A stretch of DNA of 64,000 nucleotides from Marinomonas piezotolerans (GCF_003362755.1 NZ_QKRA01000003.1:62001-126000), one strand, 5' to 3'; counted from the stretch's first letter, positions 35,319 to 43,951 are shown. Notes: generated by a model not told the origin, from the letters alone. A program made the numbers and translations.

Positions 35319-35529
35319 GATTGATAGCCTCTAGTCGGTAGCCTTTGCCTTTGCAACCGCCACATGGATTATCAGATCCAATATACGGTGTTTTATAAAC
35401 ACCAGAACCTAGGCAGTAACGACACGACACCCGCTCGAACTTCGCAGGTTTGGTGCGTATAGTTTTGAACACTGACCATCCGCCATGAACGACGTCAGGC
35501 TCCATCCGCCATACTGGTTTCTGTTTCAT
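35308..35529 (-). CDS. small zinc-finger protein (DnaJ-type CxxC repeats)
   Basis: A 73-residue protein with two CxxC motifs, CRYCLGSG and CGGCKGKG, as in the DnaJ zinc-binding domain. It has no J-domain. It probably binds one zinc ion; the role is unknown. It overlaps the next gene by 11 bases in the leftward operon. Confidence 0.65.
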   Translation of the reverse strand: MKQKPVWRMEPDVVHGGWSVFKTIRTKPAKFERVSCRYCLGSGVYKTPYIGSDNPCGGCKGKGYRLEAINHAN

Positions 35530-35579
35530 GCCTCCCCCTAAGCCGCAACAGAGCGGCGAATTGTTTGACTGGTGTTTGA

Positions 35580-36122
35580 TTACTGATCGAACATCGGCAG
35601 CTTAAAGGCCTGTTCGCGTAGTTTTTCTGCTTCACGTTGGTCATAACCCCAAATATTGCCACCATCCTGATAAAACCCCGGATTAGCAATCAGCCGTTTA
35701 TCAATTGGTGTGCCTTCTAGAATGTAGCGCTTTAGGTGTGAGATGAGGCTTTGCATCGTTCCGCCTTCGCTAAAGCCGCTCCAACGAACATGCTCACGGT
35801 TGGTGTAAACGCGTCGGCGTGTGTAGGCATCCACATAGAACACCTTGCCGCCTTTTCCAAGCTCAATGTGGGCAATCGTTCCCTCATGGCTTAAGAATTC
35901 TCGACCATATATAGCGATCAGCTTTATTAGCTCGTTGGCATGATCTACTCGCTCGCTTGGGATCGGCTCGTCCAATTCATAGAACGAATTGCAGCCACAC
36001 TTTGGGCACACGCAAGCAGATGAAATGCCATCATCGTTACGAATTTTTGATGTCTCGGAATATACGCCAGTCCATCGACAGCCTGCTTTGCTGCACTCGA
36101 TACGCTCTTGCTTCATGGTCAT
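35580..36122 (-). CDS. phage protein with N-terminal zinc-ribbon-like cysteines
   Basis: A 180-residue protein of unknown function. The first 50 residues contain ECSKAGCRW and CVCPKCGC, a likely zinc ribbon. The C-terminal 60 residues are helical and end with EKLREQAFKLPMF. The start overlaps the stop of the upstream gene (ATGA at 36119-36122), so translation is coupled. I do not recognise the family. Confidence 0.65.
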   Translation of the reverse strand: MTMKQERIECSKAGCRWTGVYSETSKIRNDDGISSACVCPKCGCNSFYELDEPIPSERVDHANELIKLIAIYGREFLSHEGTIAHIELGKGGKVFYVDAYTRRRVYTNREHVRWSGFSEGGTMQSLISHLKRYILEGTPIDKRLIANPGFYQDGGNIWGYDQREAEKLREQAFKLPMFDQ

Positions 36123-36343
36123 TGGATGATTCCTTCCTTTGGCGCCTGCGGCACCACAATGTGAGCCACACGCTTGATTAGTAATTCAGGGATGATTGAG
36201 CTGTTGATGAAGTGGGGTGGGTGGTACTTCACTAGCTCAACGTGGTCGTTGTCGTGGCAAATCCAGACTAAGCACTCGCGTTTGTTTACGTGCTTGAACT
36301 CATTGGGAGTTAGCCAGATTTCTCTTTGTTCATGTCGCCTCAT
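36119..36343 (-). CDS. small phage protein of unknown function
   Basis: 74 residues beginning MRRHEQREIWLTPNEF. This start is chosen because its ATG overlaps the stop of the upstream gene (ATGA 36340-36343); an in-frame ATG eight codons upstream is less likely. No motif recognised. Confidence 0.6.
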   Translation of the reverse strand: MRRHEQREIWLTPNEFKHVNKRECLVWICHDNDHVELVKYHPPHFINSSIIPELLIKRVAHIVVPQAPKEGIIQ

Positions 36344-36705
36344 AGTATTAAGTGAACCTTTAGGCATAATTCCTTTGCGTTGTTGTAAGCTTCAATCCAT
36401 GCATCCCGCTCTTCTGTAGTCTTGAATTTCCTATATGATATGCCTCGCCCTTTTAGTGGCTTGGCAGAAATGTCAAGATCGCCGCTAGAACGCCAGTCAC
36501 GCAAACCTAAAATGCACCACTCATTGATACCTTTGAAAACCGCTACTTGAGACGGATAGCCACTGCCTAAGTCTCGAATGTGGTAGCCTTCACGGTTTAC
36601 ATTGACCGCTTGAAGCATGTCGCCAATTGAAGCTGGTTTAAGCTGCTTCACTATCGACTTGTTTAGCTTTTTCTTAGTTGTGATTACCTCAATTTCTATA
36701 CTCAT
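36340..36705 (-). CDS. phage protein of unknown function
   Basis: A 121-residue protein. It has a basic N-terminus (TTKKKLNKSIVKQLK) and a WCILGLRDW core; the C-terminal helix begins TTEERDAWIEAYNNAK. It shares ATGA overlaps with both neighbours in the leftward operon. I do not recognise the family. Confidence 0.6.
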   Translation of the reverse strand: MSIEIEVITTKKKLNKSIVKQLKPASIGDMLQAVNVNREGYHIRDLGSGYPSQVAVFKGINEWCILGLRDWRSSGDLDISAKPLKGRGISYRKFKTTEERDAWIEAYNNAKELCLKVHLIL

Positions 36706-36974
36706 TTTTGCCCCCGATCTTTGAGCCTTTCTTGAAGTAGGTCGAACTTCTCACGTAGGACACGATTCCTGGCCTCGTGACTATCGATCACCGCCCAAAG
36801 AAGACCACTTTTTATTTCACTACCAGAGCCATGACCTACGGTTACATCGTGTTTTCGCTCAATCGTTGGGTAGTTTGTGGATGCTAAAACCTTTGAAAGT
36901 TGGTGAAGGATTTCGGTGGCGTGGGCGTGGTTCCCTGTCTGTTTCCAGCGCGCTATTTCTTCTGCTAGGTTCAT
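36702..36974 (-). CDS. small helical phage protein of unknown function
   Basis: 90 residues beginning MNLAEEIARWKQTGNHAHA. The start is fixed by the ATGA overlap at 36971-36974; a longer reading of the same frame would run through the upstream gene. The C-terminal half is charged and probably helical (REKFDLLQERLKDRG). Function unknown. Confidence 0.6.
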   Translation of the reverse strand: MNLAEEIARWKQTGNHAHATEILHQLSKVLASTNYPTIERKHDVTVGHGSGSEIKSGLLWAVIDSHEARNRVLREKFDLLQERLKDRGQK

Positions 36975-37693
36975 GCCGCTTGCTCCATTTTCTTGCCGTT
37001 TAGCTCTACGATTTTGAAGTCGATTACCCATACCCAGTCGTTGTTTTCCCATGAGTTTGGGTACAGTTTTCTCCAAAGATCTTGAAATTGGCGGCGGTCG
37101 CCAAATCTCCAAGATAGCCCCGCATCAGCGGCCATTTGTTCGGTGATCATGCCTTCTTTCTTGGCGTCTTCCTCGGTAATTTCCTGAACTCGCTCAATCC
37201 GCACATCAGTGATTTCAAGCACCAGGCGGCAAGCCCAGCGAGGCATATGGATTGATGGTTTCCAATCGTACCCGCGAACGTCTGCGTCTTGGTTTGCAAG
37301 CCTTTCACTAGCCTTGTAGCGGATGTCTTGATTTATGCCTTCAGTTGGTTTGGCTTGTTCATAACTACCAGCATCGAGTGCGGCAAACGTCTCGCGCACC
37401 CATAGTCGGTCGCCAACGGCTCCGGAGCCTTGACCAATAGGTATCACGCCTTCTTCGGGATATTCGGTGCAATACAGCAGCCATTGAGGTCGTTCGGCTT
37501 CCCCGTTATCTAGCTGGCATTTGCCATAAGACAGACCAAGAAAATCAAACTCAGTGTCGTCGTCATTGCTTCCGGCTACATACTTGATGTGCTCAATGTG
37601 TTCCTTCTTCACTGGTCGTCGTGTCTGAGTTTTGCGGCCATCGATGACCGCTTTCACCATGTCGGTGTTTAGTAAGATCGGACGCTCTTTCAT
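36971..37693 (-). CDS. phage protein with ASCH-like fold (MKERPI family)
   Basis: A 240-residue protein starting MKERPILLNTDMVKAVIDGR, followed by KTQTRRPVK. That opening is shared by a widespread group of phage proteins related to the ASCH domain, which may bind RNA or nucleotides. Other conserved parts are GDRLWVRETFA, HMPRWACRLVLEITDVR and NDWVWVIDF. The start at 37693 overlaps the upstream stop (ATGA at 37690-37693). The exact role is unknown; in some annotations it is called a morphogenetic protein, without support. Confidence 0.75.
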   Translation of the reverse strand: MKERPILLNTDMVKAVIDGRKTQTRRPVKKEHIEHIKYVAGSNDDDTEFDFLGLSYGKCQLDNGEAERPQWLLYCTEYPEEGVIPIGQGSGAVGDRLWVRETFAALDAGSYEQAKPTEGINQDIRYKASERLANQDADVRGYDWKPSIHMPRWACRLVLEITDVRIERVQEITEEDAKKEGMITEQMAADAGLSWRFGDRRQFQDLWRKLYPNSWENNDWVWVIDFKIVELNGKKMEQAA

Positions 37694-37938
37694 GCCGCCA
37701 CCTTTTCTTCTGTTGGTTTGTAGGTGTACTTGCGGCCACCACTCCAAAGTAGTTGGTTAATGGTCCGCTTGGCTCGCTCGCGGTCTTCTTGGGTTTTTCC
37801 GTTGTCGGCGGTTTCTTGAAGTAGTTGCACCTCAAGGCTTATTGCTTCGTGAATTAAGCCTTTTTCGTGGGCTGTATCGCGTGTGTAGTGTGATAAACGC
37901 AAGGCGGCATCAACCGCCTGCTTTGCAAGTGCTGTCAT
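37690..37938 (-). CDS. small helical phage protein of unknown function
   Basis: 82 residues beginning MTALAKQAVDAALRLSHYTRD, with a basic C-terminal end. The ATG at 37938 is preceded by AAAGG at about eight bases, so it is preferred over longer versions. The 170 bases upstream, up to rdgC, hold an inverted repeat (TCTAGTT / AACTAGA) but no gene. Function unknown. Confidence 0.6.
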   Translation of the reverse strand: MTALAKQAVDAALRLSHYTRDTAHEKGLIHEAISLEVQLLQETADNGKTQEDRERAKRTINQLLWSGGRKYTYKPTEEKVAA

Positions 37939-38112
37939 GGTAAGTACCTTTGATTGTTTGTTTGGGAGGTGCGCAGGGCGCTTTGAATTGCAGTCAAACC
38001 CAAGCCACTTATGGGCACCCGGCAAAGTTAGGTGTTGCCGCACCTACTGACTGCAAATCAAAGCACTCTAGTTTTTGGCCGGAACTAGAAAACCGGCTGG
38101 GTTTTTTGCTTG

Positions 38113-39018
38113 TTACTGAGTGTAGATTTCAAACCAGTGAGCAAAGTGGTTTTGGAAGAAGTCGCGGATCGTTAGCGACATCAGTGCAAAGTTTGCATCG
38201 AGGTCGGATTGGGCGCCGCCTTGGGAGTCGTTGAATGCTTGCTCTTTAAGCGCGTCATCCCATTTGATTGACTTGATTGTTAAGTCATCACACAGAACGA
38301 AAGACATCTTATCCATCCAGCGTAAGCCGATATTTTTAACCGACATACCTTGTTCAAGATGGCGCGTTACATCTTCCGAAAGTGGCTCAAGCTTCTTGAA
38401 CTTAATGGAAGATCGGTCTTCTGAACTGTCTTGCAGGTCGCATGTATCACCAGTCTCTAGGCTTGCTGGCACATCGTTTTTCATTAGCCAGTCAGCCATG
38501 ATACTGGACGGCGACACTTGCGCTTGCAGTGGCACCATGGGGAAGCTGCCTAGCATAGCTTGAAGCTGCTTAAACGATTGCTCGGTCATGCCTGCGTTGG
38601 TGGTGTTGAGCACCAGCAATTCAGCCTTCTTGTCGATGAATAACCACACATCAGATAGGTTTGAGAATGCCTTAGAACGCAGCGAGAAAATCAGCTCTTC
38701 TTTGAGGTCAGCTTTCTCTTTGCGGCCAACCTTGCGACCTTCAATAGTTTCGATGGCGGCAACTATCGTCTCAAGCTCTTCACGTACCACTGACGACGGT
38801 AGGTTTTTCTCTTCCTTGCCAAAGCGGAACAACATGCAATCGTTAGAAGTAAGCGACCAGCATTCAGAGTTGCGAATGAGTGGCAAGGCACCAAAAGTGA
38901 ACTCGTCCTGTGATCCTATCTTGCGCAGCGGATGATCTTTTAAAGCCTGCTCAATGGCTGAAAAGTCGAGGGCCGCACCTTCTTTGAGTTGGAATATTTG
39001 GAGTGTTTTGAAAAACAT
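38113..39018 (-). CDS. rdgC: recombination-associated protein RdgC, phage copy
   Basis: A 301-residue ring-forming DNA-binding protein that limits RecA activity. The sequence follows RdgC throughout: MFFKTLQIFQL at the start, RKIGSQDEFTFGAL, LLFRFGKEEK-like MLFRFGKEEKNLPSSVVREEL, and GRKVGRKEKADLKEELIFSLRSKAF. Some phages carry their own rdgC near recombination genes. Here it lies in the leftward early operon with ssb and a RecE-like exonuclease. Its start overlaps the stop of a tiny upstream gene (TAATG). Confidence 0.92.
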   Translation of the reverse strand: MFFKTLQIFQLKEGAALDFSAIEQALKDHPLRKIGSQDEFTFGALPLIRNSECWSLTSNDCMLFRFGKEEKNLPSSVVREELETIVAAIETIEGRKVGRKEKADLKEELIFSLRSKAFSNLSDVWLFIDKKAELLVLNTTNAGMTEQSFKQLQAMLGSFPMVPLQAQVSPSSIMADWLMKNDVPASLETGDTCDLQDSSEDRSSIKFKKLEPLSEDVTRHLEQGMSVKNIGLRWMDKMSFVLCDDLTIKSIKWDDALKEQAFNDSQGGAQSDLDANFALMSLTIRDFFQNHFAHWFEIYTQ

Positions 39019-39134
39019 TAGTGCTCACTCCAGCTGGTTTCGTAATCATCGGCATGAGCGCCTTGTTCCAGATCGGATAGCAGTTCGGTTGTATCGGTTG
39101 GCTTTAAGCCTTGTTCTTGCGTTGCTTGTGTCAT
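39018..39134 (-). CDS. 38-residue acidic protein upstream of rdgC
   Basis: A very short gene of 38 codons (starts MTQATQEQG, ends ETSWSEH). It has a strong ribosome site AAGGAGA seven to eight bases before the ATG, and its TAA overlaps the rdgC ATG. The product is acidic and has no recognised family. Good spacing and overlap support translation; it might also serve mainly to couple translation of rdgC. Confidence 0.6.
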   Translation of the reverse strand: MTQATQEQGLKPTDTTELLSDLEQGAHADDYETSWSEH

Positions 39135-39220
39135 GGTAATTTCTCCTTCGTTGTTTCATGAAAGCTCAAAATGAAGTAACTTAATTTCAATTGGTTTTTG
39201 TCAAACAGGGAGTGTTTAGT

Positions 39221-39583
39221 GTGCTTAGGCTAGGTTTACTATTTATAAGTGTTGTTCTGTCCTCTCATTTATCTGCAACTAGCTTCAATGACTTGGATAT
39301 AGACTTGGAAGACTGTCGGCCCGATGGTTTAATTAGTGGAGCTAAAGAGTCATTTAACCCAAGACGTTTCTGGGCAAGAGAAACGGTAAAAATAGAGTCC
39401 ATTCTGCAAGACCCTTTTTATAATGTCCGCCAGTTGATCAGTGAATGCTCAATAGATTATCGAAACGACAATCCCGGAAGGTCTAGCTGCGTTCTTTTTT
39501 ACAGAAACAGGCATGCTGCGTTGCTCAGATGCCTCAATAGCTCAAAGGTAATGTGTCGTACCCATGGTGGGGTGTGTGGCTAA
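39221..39583 (+). CDS. exported cysteine-rich protein, moron candidate
   Basis: About 120 residues from GTG 39221 (AGGGAG upstream at eight bases). The signal peptide is MLRLGLLFISVVLSSHLSATS. The mature part of about 100 residues has six cysteines (DCRPD, SECS, SSCV, LRCL, VMCR, GVCG), suggesting disulfides in the periplasm. It is the only rightward gene inside the leftward early operon, the usual position of a lysogeny-expressed moron. I do not recognise the family. Confidence 0.65.
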   Translation: MLRLGLLFISVVLSSHLSATSFNDLDIDLEDCRPDGLISGAKESFNPRRFWARETVKIESILQDPFYNVRQLISECSIDYRNDNPGRSSCVLFYRNRHAALLRCLNSSKVMCRTHGGVCG

Positions 39584-39665
39584 TTCCTGCCTGCGTAGAC
39601 ACTAATAGACTCAATATTTCAGTGTGCTTTCGATCAGTTATAGCTGGTTTTGATCAGTGAATTAT

Positions 39666-40364
39666 TTAACGTCGTTCACCGGCGACTTGGTTAAAAGGTA
39701 TGTCATCGTCGAAGTCGTCAAAGTTCGGCGCTGGCTGCTGGGGCGATGCTTGCTGTGACATTGGTCGCTGCTGTTGCTGTGGCGCTGGACCACGGCTTTG
39801 CGTCCCTCCAGACTGCGCGGCATAGCTGCCTTGCTGTGGAGCGTTACCCCAAGAACCGAAAGACTGCGGCTGGCCGTATCCACCTTGCTGTTGTGGTGCC
39901 TGCTGTGGCTGTTGTTGCGGCGCGTTACCGTAACCTTGTCCACCTTGAGGGCCACCGTACCCACCTTGTTGCGGTGTTTGCTGACCGCCGTAACCGCCTT
40001 GCCCTTGTTGGTTGTCTTGGCGACCATCTAGCAATTGCATTTCGTTGGCGATGATCTCTGTGGTGTAGCGCTTGATGCCGTCTTTTTCCCATTCACGGGT
40101 GCGTAGCGAGCCTTCTACATAAACTTTTGAGCCTTTCTTGATGAAGTCCCCCGCGATTTGACCTAGACGGTAGTTGCCACGGTCCATAAGGGCCACACGA
40201 TGCCACTCTGTGCGCTCTTGCATTTCTCCTGTCTGCTTGTCTCGCCAGCTTTCGGTTGTGGCAAGGTTGACGTTTGCGACCGCTGCGCCAGAGGGCATGT
40301 AGCGCACCTCGGCGTCAGCTCCCGCATTGCCTATGAGGATTACTTTATTGATTCCGCGTGCCAT
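39666..40364 (-). CDS. ssb: single-stranded DNA-binding protein, phage copy
   Basis: A 232-residue SSB. The OB-fold domain occupies residues 1 to about 112 ([44 protein letters not shown]). A Gly/Gln/Pro-rich linker follows. The interaction tip DDDIPF is present, but it is followed by eight more residues (NQVAGERR) instead of ending the protein. This could change binding to host repair proteins. It is translated in coupling with the upstream small gene (TAATG overlap). Confidence 0.93.
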   Translation of the reverse strand: MARGINKVILIGNAGADAEVRYMPSGAAVANVNLATTESWRDKQTGEMQERTEWHRVALMDRGNYRLGQIAGDFIKKGSKVYVEGSLRTREWEKDGIKRYTTEIIANEMQLLDGRQDNQQGQGGYGGQQTPQQGGYGGPQGGQGYGNAPQQQPQQAPQQQGGYGQPQSFGSWGNAPQQGSYAAQSGGTQSRGPAPQQQQRPMSQQASPQQPAPNFDDFDDDIPFNQVAGERR

Positions 40365-40579
40365 TACTGCACCTTCTTGGCTTTGGGTTTGGTCGGTTTA
40401 CGCTTTATGCGATTGCCAACTCTACCGTTAATGGAAAAGTCGCTTACCTGTGGGCGGTAGTCGCGACCTTCTGCGATTTCCTCTTTCTGGATCGTGCCGC
40501 CAGCCCTCAAAAAAGCCGCTGTTTGAGCGGCTATTTCTTCTTGAAGCTGGCGTTGCTGTGTGGTGGGTCGGTGATTCAT
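40364..40579 (-). CDS. small basic phage protein of unknown function
   Basis: 71 residues; the N-terminal half is helical and Gln-rich ([19 protein letters not shown]), the C-terminal end is strongly basic ([15 protein letters not shown]). Its stop overlaps the ssb start, and its ATG overlaps the stop of csrA (ATGA 40576-40579). It may bind nucleic acid; family not recognised. Confidence 0.6.
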   Translation of the reverse strand: MNHRPTTQQRQLQEEIAAQTAAFLRAGGTIQKEEIAEGRDYRPQVSDFSINGRVGNRIKRKPTKPKAKKVQ

Positions 40580-40770
40580 GATGCCTCCAGTTGCTGCGCC
40601 TGTTCATGCTGTATGCGAAGGTAGATTTCTTCGCGGTGAACGGGGGTTTCTTTAGGAGCGTTAACACCTATGCGCACCTGATTGCCTTTGACGCTCAGTA
40701 CGGTTACCTGAATTTCTGCGTTTTCACCGACACAAAGCGTTTCACCAACACGACGAGTTAAAATAAGCAT
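40576..40770 (-). CDS. csrA: CsrA/RsmA-type RNA-binding regulator encoded by the prophage
   Basis: A 64-residue CsrA homologue. It starts [12 protein letters not shown] and contains [20 protein letters not shown] and [10 protein letters not shown], including the Arg near position 44 that contacts GGA motifs in RNA. The start at 40770 has AAGGA nine bases upstream. CsrA dimers bind mRNA leaders and change their translation. A phage copy within an early operon could retune host metabolism or control phage mRNAs. Confidence 0.92.
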   Translation of the reverse strand: MLILTRRVGETLCVGENAEIQVTVLSVKGNQVRIGVNAPKETPVHREEIYLRIQHEQAQQLEAS

Positions 40771-40811
40771 GTTTAAATTCCTTCTTAGCAATTAGAAAAG
40801 TGGGGGGTGAG

Positions 40812-42032
40812 CTAGGCGCTCACTCGCTGGTAAATTTCACCGCTGAGCCCATCTACGATGGCAGTGCGGCCTGCTGATTGTGTCCATACGGCCACATAGA
40901 ACGGTTCACCTTGCGTAGAGCGATTGGCGCTTTCAGACAAAGCGGCTTGAATTGCTTCACTTGGGTTGTTTGTGCGAAATGGCTGCGTAAGCGGTTTTGT
41001 TGTGTCGTGAATCCCACAAAGCATGTAAGCCTCTTGCTGTGCTACTGGTTCCTGCTTAAGTAGTTCTGCCCGTTCACTTTTAAGCTGGGTTACGTGCTCC
41101 ATTCCCCGACGATGTGCTGCGCGATCTTCACAATATTGCGCTGACATGGTGGCATCTTGGATGCGTTCATCTAACTCTGCGATTTGCTTTTCAAGAGTTG
41201 GCTCAGGCTTGGAAGACAGCGATTGTGGTTCTTGCTGCTTCGCTTGCTCACGCTTCTGGGCCTCTTGTTGTCGCGTTTGCTCTTGCTCGTATTGTTGTCG
41301 AGTCGCTTCCTCTGTTGCTTCTTGGCGACGCAATTCACTGCTTAACATGGCGCTTAGACGTTGCTGGTATGTTTCTTGGTCAGAAAATAGGAAAGCTTCA
41401 ACGTGATCACGCGTAAGAACGGCCTTGAGTCCCGCTTTATAAGACTCGTTTTCGAGCATAAGCAAGCGGTGCTCTGTTTGCGTTTGCAGGCCCTTGTCAC
41501 CAGCAACCAAGTCTTTCAGCTTGGTCATGGTGCCAGAGGTCAGAGCGCCTTTGGCGGTTAGGCAGGTGAGCGTCACTAACTTCCCTACATCCGCGCGGCG
41601 GAATTCATCTTGTATGCCCTCCGATTCCCAAAGTTGATTTTGGGCGGCAACAAGCTTTTCGTAGGCTTCGGCTTTGCGTTCCGTCTCAAATTTTTCAACC
41701 TGAGCTTTAAGCTTAGTTCGAGACTCAATGATTTCTTCAACCAGTGCAGCGACCTGTTCACCTTGCTCGTCTACTTGAGCTGTGGCTTCCTTGGCTGCGC
41801 CTTTGAACACGTCTTTGATGCTTTTGGCTTTCTTGTTCAGGTCTGCCATAAGCTCTTTGGCACCCTTCAACGTGTCGGCGGTCACAACGATGTCGTATGG
41901 TTCCAGAGCTTTGCGCACCTTGGTGCGCAGCTCTTCGATGTTGAATTCAACCTTTGCAGGAGTTGATTTAATAACCACTAGCTCTGTAGTGGTTTCCGTA
42001 GTTGAGGGTAACTGTAATGCTGCATCTGCCAT
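40812..42032 (-). CDS. DUF1351 phage protein with long coiled coil
   Basis: A 406-residue protein. The first 230 or so residues follow the DUF1351 pattern (VEFNIEELRTKVRKALEPYD, TLKGAKELMADLNKKAKSIKD). The middle is a long helical segment rich in Gln, Glu and Arg. A C-terminal part of about 110 residues may be a second small domain. DUF1351 genes commonly accompany RecE/RecT-type recombination genes in phages. The molecular role is unknown. It is two bases downstream of the annealing-type pseudogene. Confidence 0.75.
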   Translation of the reverse strand: MADAALQLPSTTETTTELVVIKSTPAKVEFNIEELRTKVRKALEPYDIVVTADTLKGAKELMADLNKKAKSIKDVFKGAAKEATAQVDEQGEQVAALVEEIIESRTKLKAQVEKFETERKAEAYEKLVAAQNQLWESEGIQDEFRRADVGKLVTLTCLTAKGALTSGTMTKLKDLVAGDKGLQTQTEHRLLMLENESYKAGLKAVLTRDHVEAFLFSDQETYQQRLSAMLSSELRRQEATEEATRQQYEQEQTRQQEAQKREQAKQQEPQSLSSKPEPTLEKQIAELDERIQDATMSAQYCEDRAAHRRGMEHVTQLKSERAELLKQEPVAQQEAYMLCGIHDTTKPLTQPFRTNNPSEAIQAALSESANRSTQGEPFYVAVWTQSAGRTAIVDGLSGEIYQRVSA

Positions 42033-42034
42033 GG

Positions 42035-42922
42035 TTATTGCTCCTTCTTAATATTTTTAAGGCTGGTGGTGGATGGCTCCAACTGTATGGCGCCTTCAAA
42101 GTAATTTTTGATCTTGGCACCTTGGCGAATGGCGTTAGAAACACCGAACAAGTCCACTAAGTCGTCGCTGGTGCACTCGTCAACGCTATGCCCTAGATAC
42201 TTAGAGAGCATCGATACAGTCACGCCCATAGAGTTGAAATCGCGGACCATTGCCGCTCGGTTAGACGACACACTGGCCTCACTTCTCCCTGCTATTGTTT
42301 CGCGACACTCACGTAAACCGATCTCCACAAGCGCTTTAGGCAGTAGAGCCATGATGCGGCCGCGCATTTGCTTACTGGCTACGTTGGCAATGCGGTTATC
42401 AATGTCCGCTTGGTCTTTCAGGTATTTCGGCCCATTCCTTGTGTCAACGATGTGCGCAACTGTTATCTGACGCTTGCTCACGTTGTTTTTCTCTTTATCC
42501 CACGCAAACACTTCGATCTCTGACTTGCCTTTAGTACGAGACAGTTCACGGTGACCGTACTCAAAGTTGCCATAACAACGCGCTACTTCTTCGGCAAAGC
42601 GGATGGATGGCCCAGAGCCGCGATTAGGAACCGAGTAAAACGCGGACTTGGCAAACTCAGGGTCTTTGCAGGCTTCAAGTAATTCTTATTGTGCTTCTGC
42701 TAACGAGCGTGGGAACATCTTGGCAAGCTGTATCTGTCCGCGAGCTTCGGCGATAGCGCGCTCTTGCTCGATGGCAATGGCACCCATATTGGCGCCTTCA
42801 TCTTGTTGCTGATTGTGCTGCTGCATATCAAAACCGGACTGTTGATTTTGATTGCTGTAACCGTTTCGCTGCTGTGGCGCACGGCTTTGGTATTGCTGCA
42901 AGCTTTGTGTATTCCCTGACAT
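42035..42922 (-). pseudogene. phage recombination-type protein interrupted by an in-frame TAA
   Basis: Two reading segments lie in the same frame, separated only by one TAA at 42686-42688 (CAA TAA GAA). The first has 78 residues and ends KMFPRSLAEAQ. The second continues ELLEACKDPEFAKSAFYSVP and runs to 42035 with the pattern GPSIRFAEEVARCYGNFEYG. Together they form a 295-residue protein resembling a family of phage proteins found beside exonucleases and thought to aid recombination. No suitable restart lies just after the TAA. It is either a nonsense mutation or a readthrough site; the neighbouring exonuclease gene is intact. Confidence 0.75.
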
Positions 42923-42930
42923 AAATCCCC

Positions 42931-43920
42931 CTATGCCCAGCGCGGGCGTTTAATTTCTCGAACGTGAAGCCAGTCATTCTCGCGGCGACAGTAGCTGTAT
43001 CTGTTTAGGTTTTCGCGGAAGATTTCTTTGCCGAGGTCTTTCCACTCAGGCTCAAGTGACACCACCTCAACTTCGTATTTACCAGCGCTTACGGTGTCGC
43101 TGACACATAGAAACCAGAACAGCGGGTCTTCACCAAAGTGGGCTTTGTATCCTTCGCGATACATAGCGTCTTGAACGTGGTATCGAAACTCTTCAACGTG
43201 TCGCTCGAAGCGATCCAAGCCAGCTACTTTTTTTACATCTACCATCACTGGTTGACCGTCTAAATTGATCACTCGGTCTGGACGAATGCGGCATAGCTCG
43301 CCCGTTTCTTCGTCTTCCCAGAAGATCGACGCCTCGTTGTAGCCGTTAGCCTCAAAGATCATGCGTGCAACAGGATGGGCGAATACTGACTCGCGCATGA
43401 TCATCAGCTTGCGATGCTCTTCAAAAGTCATGATCGTGCGGTCTTGGTTGGCTTCGACAAACTCTTTCCATTCTGCTTTGCCAGCGTTAGTGCGCATATT
43501 TAACTCAGGCGCGACAACAAACTGCTGATTAAATAACTCTGGCTCTAAAAGCATGGTGTGAGTAGCTGTACCGAAGTCTAAAGCCTTGAGTGCTTCTTGA
43601 TCGCGTGGCGCGTTCTGGGACCAGATCAACTGACTTGGGTTGTGCTCCATCCAGTCTAGGCCTGACTTGGAAATGCCAGCACCGCGATGGTAGTCATGGT
43701 TCGACATATCGTAGTAGATGTCTGGCTGGATGCCGTGTGCATCATTTGCTGGCGCTGGCTCGCTCGACTCTATGTAGAGTTCATCGAACACATCATCTTC
43801 AAAGTCTTCATAAGCATCAAACTGTGGCGGTGCTTGCTTTTCAGGTGGTGTCTGAAAGCTCATTTCGGTTTGCTGTGACGCATCACCGAAGAGGTCAAAG
43901 GGATTTTGCTGGGCGTGCAT
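42931..43920 (-). CDS. RecE-like PD-(D/E)XK exonuclease (DUF3799)
   Basis: A 329-residue nuclease. After a disordered N-terminal 65 residues comes the DUF3799 domain: YYDMSNHDYHRGAGISKSGLDW, LDFGTATHTMLLEP, and the metal site RIRPDRVINLDGQPVMVDVKK (Asp and DVK). This is the exonuclease VIII type that degrades one strand of duplex DNA for recombination by annealing. Its partner is likely the gene downstream, which is interrupted by a stop codon. RBS AAAGGAGA precedes the ATG. Confidence 0.82.
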   Translation of the reverse strand: MHAQQNPFDLFGDASQQTEMSFQTPPEKQAPPQFDAYEDFEDDVFDELYIESSEPAPANDAHGIQPDIYYDMSNHDYHRGAGISKSGLDWMEHNPSQLIWSQNAPRDQEALKALDFGTATHTMLLEPELFNQQFVVAPELNMRTNAGKAEWKEFVEANQDRTIMTFEEHRKLMIMRESVFAHPVARMIFEANGYNEASIFWEDEETGELCRIRPDRVINLDGQPVMVDVKKVAGLDRFERHVEEFRYHVQDAMYREGYKAHFGEDPLFWFLCVSDTVSAGKYEVEVVSLEPEWKDLGKEIFRENLNRYSYCRRENDWLHVREIKRPRWA

Positions 43921-43951
43921 AGTGGTCGTCTCCTTTCGTCCCTATAGATGG

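Noticed and set aside
38063-38087. Inverted repeat TCTAGTT / AACTAGA downstream of rdgC
   Set aside because: Short stem, no T-run in the direction of transcription; no support for a terminator.
39746-40054. Rightward frames opposite the ssb linker
   Set aside because: They mirror the Gly/Gln repeats of the SSB linker and have no start signals.
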